The notes under the pieces are model-generated. The model was not told the DNA's origin, searched no databases, and saw only the letters and a program-made list of their open reading frames with translations. 64,000 nt of DNA from assembly GCF_024159265.1 (NCBI RefSeq), contig NZ_JAMYWY010000001.1:992001-1056000 (forward strand). Direction: 5' to 3'. Shown in pieces: positions 1-8,952 of the stretch. Made by a program: the position numbers and the translations under genes. The stretch's first letter is position 1. Each line of letters opens with the position of its first letter. Source of the DNA: Paenibacillus sp. 1781tsa1 (lineage in GTDB: Bacteria; Bacillota; Bacilli; Paenibacillales; Paenibacillaceae).

Positions 1-2
1 AG

Positions 3-341
3 GAGAAAGTGGTTCCAGGCAGCGGGGTCAAAATTGCCCCGAATGTATACCTGAATCAGGACCACGAGTTCCAGTGGCCAAGTCTGGATGCACCTGAAGA
101 TGACGGCAAGGGCTTCTGCCATGCATTGCGTAGTCAGGCAGCTGTGCTTGTAGATGGAACGGTGGTTCCATGCTGTCTCGATGGCGAGGGTGTGATTAAC
201 CTGGGTAATGTGCACGAGAAGTCATTCTCCGAGATTATTGAGGGTGAGCGAGCGAACAATCTGGTATATGGCTTCTCCAAGCGGGAAGCTGTGGAAGAGT
301 TGTGTCGAAAGTGCGGTTATCGTCAGAGATTTGGAGCCTGA
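3..341 (+). CDS. radical SAM/SPASM domain protein, C-terminal fragment (5' end outside window)
   Basis: Only the last 112 or so codons are present; the frame is open to the left edge, so the GTG at 9 is internal. The visible part looks like a SPASM domain, the C-terminal module of radical SAM enzymes that binds auxiliary Fe-S clusters. It has a CHALRS segment, a CC pair after a VLVDGTVVP strand and a final CRKCGYRQRF. The catalytic CxxxCxxC motif would lie upstream. SPASM proteins modify peptides or act in sulfatase/heme-type maturation, and the substrate cannot be told from this fragment. The stop TGA is at 339-341. No clear terminator follows. Confidence 0.7.
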   Translation, partial: EKVVPGSGVKIAPNVYLNQDHEFQWPSLDAPEDDGKGFCHALRSQAAVLVDGTVVPCCLDGEGVINLGNVHEKSFSEIIEGERANNLVYGFSKREAVEELCRKCGYRQRFGA

Positions 342-572
342 CATCTTATATAAGCAAGCTAGGAGCCATTCAGATCACACATTTGGAGACAATGTCGTGA
401 TCTTTCTTTGTTACTGGGATTAAAGTTAGAGAGACTTATGTTACATATGAGCATACCAGAGGTTGATATCAGCATATTGTTTGAAGGATCTAACTTGCAA
501 AAAATGCCGATATGACAGGGATTGTGCGGTGTCATGATATATCTGATCTAATGATTATTCTAGTTACCTTCC

Positions 573-661
573 TTATTTGGTAGGATTAGGTTGTGGGTCG
601 GACAGAGGTGCACCTCTGACGAACTTCCAGGACAAGCTCAGGCTTGTACAATACCAAATAA
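573..661 (+). promoter_or_regulatory. structured 5' leader of the pectate lyase gene (unclassified RNA element)
   Basis: A perfect 10-bp pair (TTATTTGGTA at 573-582 with TACCAAATAA at 652-661) encloses two perfect hairpins. One is CAGAGG-TGCA-CCTCTG at 603-618, extended by a TCG/CGA pair. The other is ACAAGC-TCAG-GCTTGT at 632-647. The right closing arm ends about 11 bases before the ribosome binding site (AGGGAGG, 672-678) of the gene at 688. This is the shape of a three-way junction and could be a cis-regulatory RNA. I do not recognise it as a known riboswitch class. The remaining sequence from 342 to 572 shows no gene. Confidence 0.5.
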
Positions 662-687
662 CGAGAGAATAAGGGAGGAATAAAGTA

Positions 688-1356
688 ATGAAAAAAATGT
701 TGACGTTGTTGTTGTCCGCTGGTTTGGTTGCTTCCATATTTGGTGCGGTTCCGGCTGCTGCTGCGCCTACAGTTGTTAATTCAACGATTATTGTTCCAGC
801 GGGCACAACTTATGACGGTCAAGGCAAAACATTTGTAGCCAATCCTTCCACACTGGGGGATGGGTCTCAAGCAGAGAATCAGAAACCGGTATTTCGTCTG
901 GAGGCAGGGGCTACGCTCAAAAATGTAAATATCGGATACCCTGCTGCCGATGGTGTTCACTGTTATGGTAACTGTAGTATATCGAATGTAGTCTGGGAGG
1001 ATGTGGGTGAGGATGCACTCACATTGAAGTCGGCGGGAACGGTCAACATTACTGGCGGGGCGGCGTACAAGGCCTATGATAAAGTGTTCCAGATCAATGC
1101 AGCCGGAACGATTAACATCAAAAATTTCCGTGCAGATGATATCGGCAAGCTGGTACGTCAAAATGGTGGAACTACCTTTGCGGTTAACATGACGTTGGAT
1201 AACTCCAACATTTCCAATGTGAAAGATGCTATTATGCGTACAGACAGCAGTGTATCTCAAGGGAAAATTACGAATACCCGCTATTCCAAAGTGCCAACCC
1301 TGTTCAAGGGATTTGCTTCAGGTAAGACCAGTCAATCTGGTAATACGCAATATTAA
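688..1356 (+). CDS. secreted pectate lyase, polysaccharide lyase family 3
   Basis: This 222-aa protein cleaves de-esterified polygalacturonate by beta-elimination, normally with calcium. Residues 1-26 form a signal peptide ending in AAAA. The rest matches the short single-domain PL3 lyases of Bacillus and Paenibacillus in length and motifs: [16 protein letters not shown] at the start, then [36 protein letters not shown] and [10 protein letters not shown]. In this family the acidic residues of DVGEDA bind calcium and the Lys/Arg of the KLVRQNGG region is catalytic. It has a strong RBS (AGGGAGG, 672-678) and its own terminator, so it is monocistronic. It probably acts outside the cell on plant cell walls. 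Confidence 0.93.
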   Translation: MKKMLTLLLSAGLVASIFGAVPAAAAPTVVNSTIIVPAGTTYDGQGKTFVANPSTLGDGSQAENQKPVFRLEAGATLKNVNIGYPAADGVHCYGNCSISNVVWEDVGEDALTLKSAGTVNITGGAAYKAYDKVFQINAAGTINIKNFRADDIGKLVRQNGGTTFAVNMTLDNSNISNVKDAIMRTDSSVSQGKITNTRYSKVPTLFKGFASGKTSQSGNTQY

Positions 1357-1437
1357 ACAGGAGATTGAATCATTGGAGTTGTTAAAAGTATAAGCTCCAC
1401 TTGTGATTGGAAGTAAGTTGAAATATAACGCCAAAAT

Positions 1438-1484
1438 GAGCGTCCCAGGGTCATTGCCACACTGACTTTGAGGGACGCTCTTTG
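1438..1484 (+). terminator. intrinsic terminator after pectate lyase
   Basis: The arms GAGCGTCCC (1438-1446) and GGGACGCTC (1472-1480) pair perfectly and are followed by TTTG. The loop is 25 bases, longer than usual. Confidence 0.7.
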
Positions 1485-1590
1485 TAATGCAGATGTCATA
1501 GTATAGTTCTGCTGATTAATGAAGCATGATTTTTCTGGGCATTGCCACAAATACCCATCTGATGTACATTAGAAGCAATGAAATAAGTGA

Positions 1591-1676
1591 ACCGGGAGCT
1601 CAATGAAGTTGGGCTGAGAGAGTGGCCTTGTGCCGCTGACCGTACATCTGATCTGGGTAATGCCAGCGTAGAGAAC
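1591..1676 (+). promoter_or_regulatory. TPP riboswitch (THI box)
   Basis: The conserved thiamine pyrophosphate aptamer blocks are present: GGGCTGAGAGA at 1611-1621, CTGATCTGGGTAATGCCAGC at 1648-1667 and GTAGAGAA just after. It lies upstream of the thiamine-precursor transporter ykoEDC, the expected target. TPP binding should stop expression, probably through the terminator at 1845-1875. The gap between aptamer and terminator (about 170 bases) is long for this class. Confidence 0.93.
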
Positions 1677-1844
1677 ATGAATTTGCAATATGTAAGGGTG
1701 AATTGTGGGAATGAACGTGGATGAACAACAGACCTTTTTGAACTGTGGTGGTGTATATGCCAGGGCGGAGGGGTGCTGGTTGATATTCCGTATTTTCGAC
1801 ATCCATCCATTACATCATTGTGAGGATTGTATACTGCGTGTTAG

Positions 1845-1875
1845 GCCTTCCCGGAACCGGGGAGGCTTTTTCGTT
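1845..1875 (+). terminator. intrinsic terminator, likely riboswitch expression platform
   Basis: GCCTTCCC (1845-1852) pairs with GGGGAGGC (1859-1866), with one G-U pair, followed by TTTTTCGTTT. It stands between the TPP aptamer and ykoE, so it is the obvious off-switch for the transporter. Confidence 0.8.
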
Positions 1876-1920
1876 TATTTTTAGAACCCCCACAGGGAAC
1901 AAAGGAAGGACGTAGAGAAC

Positions 1921-2514
1921 ATGGCAATAACAACAGGCAGCAAACGTTTGAAACTAACAGATATTCTGGTAACCATTGTGATCGCAGTGGTGTTTGGGGT
2001 GATTTACAAGATATGGGGACCTACATATGACTTGATGAAACCCTTCGGTGTTCATGCGGAGCAGATGATCTATGGCATGTGGTTTATGGCCGGCACGTTT
2101 GCTTTTGTCATCATTCGTAAACCAGGCGTGGCTATTCTAGCCGAGGTTGCGGCTTCAACGGTAAGTGCTTTTCTGGGCAGTGAATGGGGCATGTCCACAC
2201 TTGTATATGGTTTGTTGCAAGGGTTGGGAGCCGAGATATTCTTCGCCGCATTCCTGTATCGAAAAACCAATCTGTTTGTCACTTGTCTTGCAGCCATAGG
2301 AGCCGCAGCGGCTTCGCTTATGCTGGATTATCAGTACGGCTATATCGATTCACTCTCAGCCTGGAATTATACGTTATTTATCGGATTCCGCTTCATCGGA
2401 AGCATCCTGATTGCAGGAGTGTTTGCTTATTATCTCGCAAAAGCATTGGAACTGACCGGTGTAACACGCTCCCTCAGACCGGTATCCAAACAGGATTATG
2501 AGGCGCTGGATTAG
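1921..2514 (+). CDS. ykoE: thiamine/HMP ECF transporter S component YkoE
   Basis: This 197-aa membrane protein is the substrate-binding S subunit of an energy-coupling-factor importer for hydroxymethylpyrimidine or thiamine. About six hydrophobic segments are visible. It has YkoE hallmarks: KLTDILVTIVIAVVFGVIYKIWGP at the N-terminus, SEWGMSTLVYGLLQGLGAE in the middle and FRFIGSILIAGVFAYYLAKAL near the end. It is the first gene after the TPP riboswitch. Its stop codon is directly followed by the ATG of ykoD, indicating translational coupling. Confidence 0.93.
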   Translation: MAITTGSKRLKLTDILVTIVIAVVFGVIYKIWGPTYDLMKPFGVHAEQMIYGMWFMAGTFAFVIIRKPGVAILAEVAASTVSAFLGSEWGMSTLVYGLLQGLGAEIFFAAFLYRKTNLFVTCLAAIGAAAASLMLDYQYGYIDSLSAWNYTLFIGFRFIGSILIAGVFAYYLAKALELTGVTRSLRPVSKQDYEALD

Positions 2515-4086
2515 ATGAGCGGAGAGGGGAATTCGCAAGCGGTAAGTGTGACGAATCTAAGATGCAAGTTCCCGGGAGAGAAAGCCTTGGTATTCCAAGG
2601 CTTGTCTCTTTCTGTGCGTCAAGGGGAGAAAGTGCTGTTGCTTGGCCCTAGCGGCTCCGGTAAATCAACGTTATTGCAAATTCTGAGCGGTTTAATTCCA
2701 CGTTCGGTTGAGATTCCGATGAAATGTGATGATATTCAGGTTCCCGCCAAAGCAGGAGTGGTCTTTCAAGATCCGGATACCCAGTTCTGTATGTCCTTTA
2801 CGGATGAAGAGATCGCATTTGTTCTGGAAAACCGAAATATTCCGCGTGAAAAGATGCCTGCGCTGATTGAATATTATCTGAAACAAGTGGGGTTATCCTT
2901 TGAACAGAATCGTATATTGATCCAGTCCATGTCTCAGGGGATGAAGCAGCGTCTCGCGATTGCTTCGATGCTTGCCATGGACCCGGAGGTATTGTTTTTG
3001 GATGAACCCACTGCACTTTTGGATGATGAGGGTACCTCCCAAGTGTGGGATACCGTTAAACGGATCGCCAGTGACAAAACAATCATCATTGTTGAACACA
3101 AAATTAACGAGATTGTGGATATGGTCGACCGCATCATTGTGTTGTCACCTGAAGGAAAGATTGTGGCGGATGGGCCAGCGCAGCAGGTATTCACGGATGA
3201 ACGAGGCAAGCTGAAGGATTATGGAATCTGGTATCCAGGCATATGGGAGGAGCGAGAGCAGCCAACTAAGGAAGAGGAGGGAAGTACTTCTGGAGAGCCT
3301 CAAGCGTGTGAGAATCAGGGCATCTCAAACTTGGAAGCACAGCAATCGTCTGGCTTATCCGATGCAACGAGTAAATTCCCCCTAGCTCACGTCTCATCCG
3401 TATCCCCTGTATCACCCGCCTATAGGCCTGCACTGGAATTGCAGCAATTCACCGGATTTCGTGGGAAAACACCCTTTATTCAGGTGGAACATGCCAAAGT
3501 ATGGCCTGGGGATTGGATTGGGATTGTCGGAGCCAATGGAGCTGGCAAGAGTTCATTGTTGTTATCTCTGATGAATATCCTGAAAACAACAGGTCATTAT
3601 GAGGTTGAAGGTCAGCCTTCTGGCAAAACGGAGCAGCTTGCAGATCAAATCGCGTTTGTATTTCAGAACCCGGAGTTTCAATTTGTGACTAACACCGTCG
3701 CGGAAGAAGTGGAATTCTCATTGCTGGGGGGCAGCCTTACAGCGGAAGAAAGACTTGCCAGGACGGATCATATGCTGAATCAATTTGGACTAATCGACCT
3801 GTCGGAGCGCCATCCCTACCAATTATCGATGGGGCAGAAACGACGTTTGAGCGTTGCCTCTGCACTGGTGAGAGAGCAACGAATACTGCTGTTGGATGAA
3901 CCTACTTTTGGACAGGATGCCCGCAATACGTTCGCCATGTTAGCACAACTGGAGCAATTGCGGAGAGAGGGAACAGCCATTGTTATGGTTACCCATGATC
4001 ATGAAATTGTAAAAAGACATTGCACCCGAATCTGGTCGGTGGATAAGGGGAGGTTATCTGATGCAACTGTCGTTTCCTCACCGTGA
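2515..4086 (+). CDS. ykoD: ECF transporter double ATPase YkoD
   Basis: This 523-aa protein holds two ABC ATPase domains in one chain and powers the YkoEDC importer. Domain 1 has Walker A GPSGSGKST (residues 44-52), signature MSQGMKQR and Walker B VLFLDEPTALLDD. Domain 2 has Walker A GANGAGKSS, signature LSMGQKRR and Walker B ILLLDEPTFGQD. A low-complexity acidic linker of about 75 residues joins them. The start abuts the ykoE stop, and its 3' end overlaps the start of ykoC by 26 bases. Confidence 0.95.
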   Translation: MSGEGNSQAVSVTNLRCKFPGEKALVFQGLSLSVRQGEKVLLLGPSGSGKSTLLQILSGLIPRSVEIPMKCDDIQVPAKAGVVFQDPDTQFCMSFTDEEIAFVLENRNIPREKMPALIEYYLKQVGLSFEQNRILIQSMSQGMKQRLAIASMLAMDPEVLFLDEPTALLDDEGTSQVWDTVKRIASDKTIIIVEHKINEIVDMVDRIIVLSPEGKIVADGPAQQVFTDERGKLKDYGIWYPGIWEEREQPTKEEEGSTSGEPQACENQGISNLEAQQSSGLSDATSKFPLAHVSSVSPVSPAYRPALELQQFTGFRGKTPFIQVEHAKVWPGDWIGIVGANGAGKSSLLLSLMNILKTTGHYEVEGQPSGKTEQLADQIAFVFQNPEFQFVTNTVAEEVEFSLLGGSLTAEERLARTDHMLNQFGLIDLSERHPYQLSMGQKRRLSVASALVREQRILLLDEPTFGQDARNTFAMLAQLEQLRREGTAIVMVTHDHEIVKRHCTRIWSVDKGRLSDATVVSSP

Positions 4087-4855
4087 AACCTGGCTTCATA
4101 ATGTCAATCCGGGATTAAAGATGATCATTCTGACGATGATGTTTGTCATCGTTATCCTCATTCACAATCTGAATGTAATGGCCAATGTTGCGTTGGCGAT
4201 GATGCTGTTACTGTGCTGGACAGGTCATCCGTGGTATAGATTGATGCTGTACGCATCACCATTCATTCTGGTGTTTATCTCCACGTCTATGGGTATGATG
4301 ATGTTTGGCAAGGGTGAGACCACATGGTATAAGTGGGGGCTGATTCACATCACCGAAGAAAGCTTCTATCGCGGTCTACACTTGGGTTTTCGCTCCCTGA
4401 GCATGGCGGCGGCTGGGTTACTATTTGGTCTTACGACCAAGCCGGTACGGTTGTTTTATTCCCTGATGCAGCAGTGGAAGCTTCCTGCAAAATATGCCTA
4501 TAGCTTTCTGGCCGCGATGCGCATGATCCCCATTTTGCTGGATGAATTCCAGACGCTCCGTTACGCTATTCGTATTCGTGGAACACGGCAGCGCGGTTCT
4601 CGCTGGAACGTGTATGGTACACTCAAGCGTTACGCTATTCCGCTGCTGGCACAGAGTATTCGTCGTGCACAGCGAATGGCGGTGGCGATGGAAGCGAAGG
4701 GATTCACGGATGGGGCGAGCCGAACGTATTACATTCAGATTGGCTATTCCCGAGCTGATCTGTGGTTTGTATTTTATTATATCCTCACCTTAACAGCTGC
4801 TTATTACATTGGGCTTACCTTTCCTTATCATGCTACGATGCTGGATGTAAGGTAA
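4061..4855 (+). CDS. ykoC: ECF transporter T component YkoC (CbiQ family)
   Basis: This 264-aa membrane protein couples the ATPase to the S subunit. It has several transmembrane helices and the two cytoplasmic T-component signatures with the A-R-G pattern: IRIRGTRQRG and AMEAKGFTDGA. The start ATG lies inside ykoD and is preceded by AAGGGGAGG. It completes the three-gene ECF system. The thiamine-binding ykoF often found next to it in Bacillus is not present here. Confidence 0.93.
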   Translation: MQLSFPHRETWLHNVNPGLKMIILTMMFVIVILIHNLNVMANVALAMMLLLCWTGHPWYRLMLYASPFILVFISTSMGMMMFGKGETTWYKWGLIHITEESFYRGLHLGFRSLSMAAAGLLFGLTTKPVRLFYSLMQQWKLPAKYAYSFLAAMRMIPILLDEFQTLRYAIRIRGTRQRGSRWNVYGTLKRYAIPLLAQSIRRAQRMAVAMEAKGFTDGASRTYYIQIGYSRADLWFVFYYILTLTAAYYIGLTFPYHATMLDVR

Positions 4856-4955
4856 TACTGGGAGATAGAGAGAAATATATTGAGGTAAACGGTAACTTTT
4901 TCCTGTTTGCAGCGTCTATATGGAAATAACTTCTAATGGATGGGGATGAACGAGA

Positions 4956-7259
4956 GTGAAGACGGGTCCTGACTGGCAGAGATTGGGTTACAAGTGGATT
5001 ACCATGACTGGATTATCAGCTGTACTGTTGACGGGATGGATGCTGCTGGATTCCCAAAAGGTAGCGTTTGGAGGACAAGCTTCGGTTACAACGCTACAAG
5101 CTTTGGGGGCAAGTCCCCAAGGCTTATCAACACAGTTGACCTACAAACAAGGAGACCCCGTTACACTCATGAATGACATCCCCCTGTTCCAAAACAGGAG
5201 GGACGGCAGTGTGGCTGCTGACCAAATGGGAATTGAATACTATACAACAAAAAACGAAAAGTATACGTTGGCATCGGTTCGAGGCGAGTGGATGCAGCTT
5301 AAGTCATCCGATCATGGAGACTTCTGGTTGCCAAGATGGTATGCATTGAAGGAGAGCAGAAGCATGACGGAAACGGCTCCCCAAAGTTTCGAGCTCCAAT
5401 CAGGCAGCAAGCTGTATTTGGCTCCAGAAAGTTCTATAACCTGGTCTTTTGAGAAAGCGCTAACAGGTCAGGCTGTTATTGTTGCAAAGTGGAAAGGATG
5501 GTATGGGGTCTCCATTGCCCCACGAATCTGGAATAAGGAATCCTTCACGTATCGGCCAGGACTCTTCTGGATTAAAGCACAGGCTATAGAGCAGCGGAAA
5601 AATGTGACAGATGGTTGGTTCCAACAGGATACAGCACTGTCGACTTCGGTTATTCGTCATTTGACGGATATTAAGCTGAACCAGACAACTACCTCCAAAC
5701 AAGTGGCTGAGTGGTTAGGTGAGCCTGATTGGAGAGAGAGTTCAGGCAATTTAAATGATACGGGGTATTCAATGAGTATTGGACAGACCTGGAGATATGA
5801 GCGGGAAGATGGGCAATTTTTGGTCACATTCAACAAGAATGGCAAGCTGATCAGAACTCGCTGGAATCTGCCACAGAATGATCGAAATAATGTCGTTTCT
5901 GATTGGAACATCAGTCGGGCGGATGAATATGGGTTCACAACAAAAATCTATGGCACAACGCTACCGATGACCATCCCATGGAAACCGGTATGGACTAACC
6001 GGGGGGATATTAACTACACTTTTTTAAAAACAGCCACGGATGATGTACTCCTGATGAAAGGGGATGACGGTGGGTTTAGCGGGGGCTACTACGAAGGTTC
6101 CATATATGCCCTTGATCGTCATACGGGCCAGAAATTATGGGGGATCAATGGGGGTTTTGGAAGACAGCAGGCAGAGGTGGATACCGCACGCCAATACGTT
6201 ACAATCTACAACGACTATGACCCTGACAAGAAAAATTACGTGGATCGTATTCGTCATCTGAACTTGAAGAACGGAAAGGTCACATGGACGTACACCCCTA
6301 AGCAAAATTTTAGACTAAATGGCATCACCGCTGCGAAAAACGTTGTGGTCGTGGATAGCCCGGTTGTTGAGAGTTCAAGCAATAGTTGGTTAACGGTACT
6401 GGACAGCTCAAACGGAAAAACATTGTGGAAGCGAAAACTGACTAAGGGTTATGAATTGTTGAACAAGAGTGCAGATGATCCTTATGTGTTGTATTGGGAT
6501 AAGAATAAGCTGATTGCAGCCGATCCGCAATCTGGGCGAATCGTATGGAGCTTAAAGGGCAAACGATCCACCATAGAACAACTTGGGAATGATCCATATT
6601 TTGATGGAATTGAACGTCTTGATCCCTTTGCAACCAGAAATGCTGAAAGATGGCTATCGTTAGACAATCAGTGGCTGCTGCTTGATCTGAACACGGGGAA
6701 AAAGCTTGCCCAATTCCCTGCTCGGGTAGGACAGAGATTGGAGGAGCTGAAAGATGGCATGTTGTTGATCCGTGAGAACAAAAACGGCAATCATTACGGA
6801 GAGTATGAAGATTTTACAACCACCCTGTTCGATGCCAAGACAGGCAAAACACGGTGGAAGCTCAAGGGCAAGATTGAACGAGGACTGGTTGAAGAAGATC
6901 TGTTGTATGTGATTAAAAATGGTTACCCCGCGGCTTTGAATTATGATACGGGGGAGACGCGCTGGAATGCCAAAGATACGATTGCCACTCTAAGGTATCC
7001 AACGAATCAGGGAAGTTATCTGGTCATTGATGATCAGTTGCTGCTGCCCATGGACGAGAACTGGTTGATATTGAATAAAAACAATGGAGCATTGTTAGGT
7101 CGTGTACATGACGTTGTGATGGGAAACCCGGAGCATCGCGACCGGGATGCGAAGAATGGAATGATCAACCGGATCGGCAATGAAGTGTACGTGGGTTCGT
7201 CCAACGGACGTTTTCGTGTATATGAAGCCAGCCGCCTGCAGGAGGCAATCTCACCTTAA
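4956..7259 (+). CDS. exported PQQ-like beta-propeller protein with SH3-like N-terminal region
   Basis: This is a 767-aa protein of unknown function. The GTG start is preceded by GGGGATGAACGAGA. Residues 12-35 form a signal peptide or membrane anchor. About residues 60-130 look like a bacterial SH3-type region. From about residue 330 to the end there are repeated blades of the PQQ type, with motifs such as ALDRHTGQKLWGINGG, VLDSSNGKTLWKRKL, AADPQSGRIVWSLKG and LFDAKTGKTRWKLKG. Such propellers serve in surface binding or as assembly scaffolds; the active site of true PQQ dehydrogenases is not evident. It stands alone between ykoC and metN. Confidence 0.75.
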   Translation: MKTGPDWQRLGYKWITMTGLSAVLLTGWMLLDSQKVAFGGQASVTTLQALGASPQGLSTQLTYKQGDPVTLMNDIPLFQNRRDGSVAADQMGIEYYTTKNEKYTLASVRGEWMQLKSSDHGDFWLPRWYALKESRSMTETAPQSFELQSGSKLYLAPESSITWSFEKALTGQAVIVAKWKGWYGVSIAPRIWNKESFTYRPGLFWIKAQAIEQRKNVTDGWFQQDTALSTSVIRHLTDIKLNQTTTSKQVAEWLGEPDWRESSGNLNDTGYSMSIGQTWRYEREDGQFLVTFNKNGKLIRTRWNLPQNDRNNVVSDWNISRADEYGFTTKIYGTTLPMTIPWKPVWTNRGDINYTFLKTATDDVLLMKGDDGGFSGGYYEGSIYALDRHTGQKLWGINGGFGRQQAEVDTARQYVTIYNDYDPDKKNYVDRIRHLNLKNGKVTWTYTPKQNFRLNGITAAKNVVVVDSPVVESSSNSWLTVLDSSNGKTLWKRKLTKGYELLNKSADDPYVLYWDKNKLIAADPQSGRIVWSLKGKRSTIEQLGNDPYFDGIERLDPFATRNAERWLSLDNQWLLLDLNTGKKLAQFPARVGQRLEELKDGMLLIRENKNGNHYGEYEDFTTTLFDAKTGKTRWKLKGKIERGLVEEDLLYVIKNGYPAALNYDTGETRWNAKDTIATLRYPTNQGSYLVIDDQLLLPMDENWLILNKNNGALLGRVHDVVMGNPEHRDRDAKNGMINRIGNEVYVGSSNGRFRVYEASRLQEAISP

Positions 7260-7306
7260 AAGCTTGTCTCATAAGGGATGTTGATTTATTATAAATGAAC
7301 AGGATT

Positions 7307-7343
7307 GCTCGCGCTCCGGTTATCGGCTGTGCGGGCTTTCTTC
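7307..7343 (+). terminator. probable intrinsic terminator after the propeller gene
   Basis: GCTCGCGC (7307-7314) pairs with GTGCGGGC (7329-7336) with two G-U pairs, followed by TTTCTTC. No S-box (SAM) or T-box leader for metN is apparent in the 130-base gap. Confidence 0.55.
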
Positions 7344-7390
7344 ATGTGTTCTTGAAGAACCATGCATGATCATTCACGGGAGGACTCTCC

Positions 7391-8200
7391 ATGATCTCAT
7401 TATATGGTGTAAGCAAACGTTATAACGAGCGCGGTTCCCGTGCAGATCAGGGATTCGAAGCTTTAAGCTCGGTGTCGCTCGAAGTGGGACAAGGCGAAAT
7501 TCACGGCATCATAGGTTCGAGTGGCGCAGGTAAATCCACGCTTCTGCGGATGCTCAATGGTCTGGAAAAGCCGGATGATGGTGAGGTTGTTGTGAATGGG
7601 CAGCACCTGACCCAGATGAATGAGCGCACTCTGCGTCTGGCACGAAGGTCCATTGGCATGATCTTTCAGCACTTCAATCTGGTCAGTAATCGAACGGTGA
7701 GTGGCAATGTCTGTATGCCGCTGGAACTGGCGGGTATGTCCCGTACACAGCGAGTCGAACGTGGACTTGAGGTACTGAGATTTGTTGGACTGGAAGACAA
7801 GGCAGATCAATATCCTGCTCAGCTTAGCGGAGGACAGAAGCAACGTGTGGCGATTGCACGAGCACTAGCCAGTCGTCCAGATGTGCTGCTCTGTGATGAA
7901 CCGACTTCGTCGCTTGATCCACAGACCACGAATGGCATACTGGATGTGCTTCGTCATATCAATGAAACGCTGGGCGTGACCATTGTTGTAGTGACGCATG
8001 AGATGGAAGTGGCTCGTAGGCTATGTCACAGGATATCCGTTATGAAGGATGGGCGACTCGTACGAACGTTGACTGAAGCGGAAGTAAGCAGTATCCCCGC
8101 TCCGCAGCCGGATCTGCTGACATCCTTGCTTGCGGGTGATGAATACGGTATGGCAGGTTCGTCTTTGTTCCGTCAGGCAGACCAGGAGGACAAATCATGA
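7391..8200 (+). CDS. metN: methionine ABC importer ATPase MetN
   Basis: This 269-aa ATPase of the MetNIQ methionine uptake system has Walker A GSSGAGKST (about residues 43-51), Q-loop FQHFNLV, signature LSGGQKQR, Walker B VLLCDEPTSSLD and the switch His in VTHEM. It is shorter than typical MetN (about 340 aa): the C-terminal NIL/ACT-like domain that senses internal methionine in E. coli is missing, so trans-inhibition is not expected. Its stop overlaps the metI start (ATGA). Promoter and RBS (GGGAGGA) lie just upstream. Confidence 0.93.
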   Translation: MISLYGVSKRYNERGSRADQGFEALSSVSLEVGQGEIHGIIGSSGAGKSTLLRMLNGLEKPDDGEVVVNGQHLTQMNERTLRLARRSIGMIFQHFNLVSNRTVSGNVCMPLELAGMSRTQRVERGLEVLRFVGLEDKADQYPAQLSGGQKQRVAIARALASRPDVLLCDEPTSSLDPQTTNGILDVLRHINETLGVTIVVVTHEMEVARRLCHRISVMKDGRLVRTLTEAEVSSIPAPQPDLLTSLLAGDEYGMAGSSLFRQADQEDKS

Positions 8201-8868
8201 GGTTACCTGAATCTGTGCTCAAGTATCAGCATGAAATATGGCAGGCGATCGGAGAGACTTTTGTCATGGTGGGTATCTCCATTGTGGCAGCTGTTCTGAT
8301 TGGATTACCTCTGGGTACACTTCTGTACTTATTCCGGAGAGGACAACGGTATCAGAATCAAACGTTGTCCTTTGTACTTGGCAGTGTCGTCAACATCATT
8401 CGTTCGTTTCCGTTCTTACTGCTGGTTGTATTCATGATTCCATTCACACGAATCATTGTTGGAACGTCCATCGGTACACTGGCGGCAACCGTTCCACTCT
8501 CGATCATTGCGATTGCCTACTACGCCAGACTGGTGGAACAAGCATTGCTGGATGTACCGAAGGGAGTGGTTGAAGCTGCTGCATCCATGGGGGCATCGAC
8601 AATGCAGCTTGTGGTGAAATTCCTGTACGTGGAGGCACGATCTGGCCTTGTACTGGGACTCACAACAGCTACGATTAGCTTCATCTCCTACTCGACAGTC
8701 ATGGGCATTGTAGGTGGCGGCGGGGTTGGTGATTTTGCCATTCGCTACGGTTATCAGCGCTTCGAAACGGAGATTATGGTATTTACGATCATCATTATGA
8801 TTATCCTGGTACAGATGATCCAATTTACAGGCAGCAGATTGTCCCACTGGCTGGATCGCAGATCCTGA
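8197..8868 (+). CDS. metI: methionine ABC importer permease MetI
   Basis: This 223-aa permease has five hydrophobic segments and the binding-protein-dependent transport EAA loop (EAAASMGASTMQLVVKFLY). It also has the MetI-typical RSFPFLLLVVFMIPFTR. It is translationally coupled to metN through a 4-base overlap and followed 84 bases later by metQ. Confidence 0.95.
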   Translation: MRLPESVLKYQHEIWQAIGETFVMVGISIVAAVLIGLPLGTLLYLFRRGQRYQNQTLSFVLGSVVNIIRSFPFLLLVVFMIPFTRIIVGTSIGTLAATVPLSIIAIAYYARLVEQALLDVPKGVVEAAASMGASTMQLVVKFLYVEARSGLVLGLTTATISFISYSTVMGIVGGGGVGDFAIRYGYQRFETEIMVFTIIIMIILVQMIQFTGSRLSHWLDRRS

Positions 8869-8952
8869 GGGTAGTGGACACGGTACATGATGGAAGAAAG
8901 TGCAGTAACAAGTAAGACCAATACAGATTATATGATGAGGGGTAGACATAAA

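Noticed and set aside
7260..7390. Possible S-box upstream of metN
   Set aside because: The conserved SAM-riboswitch blocks are not present; only a terminator-like stem was found.
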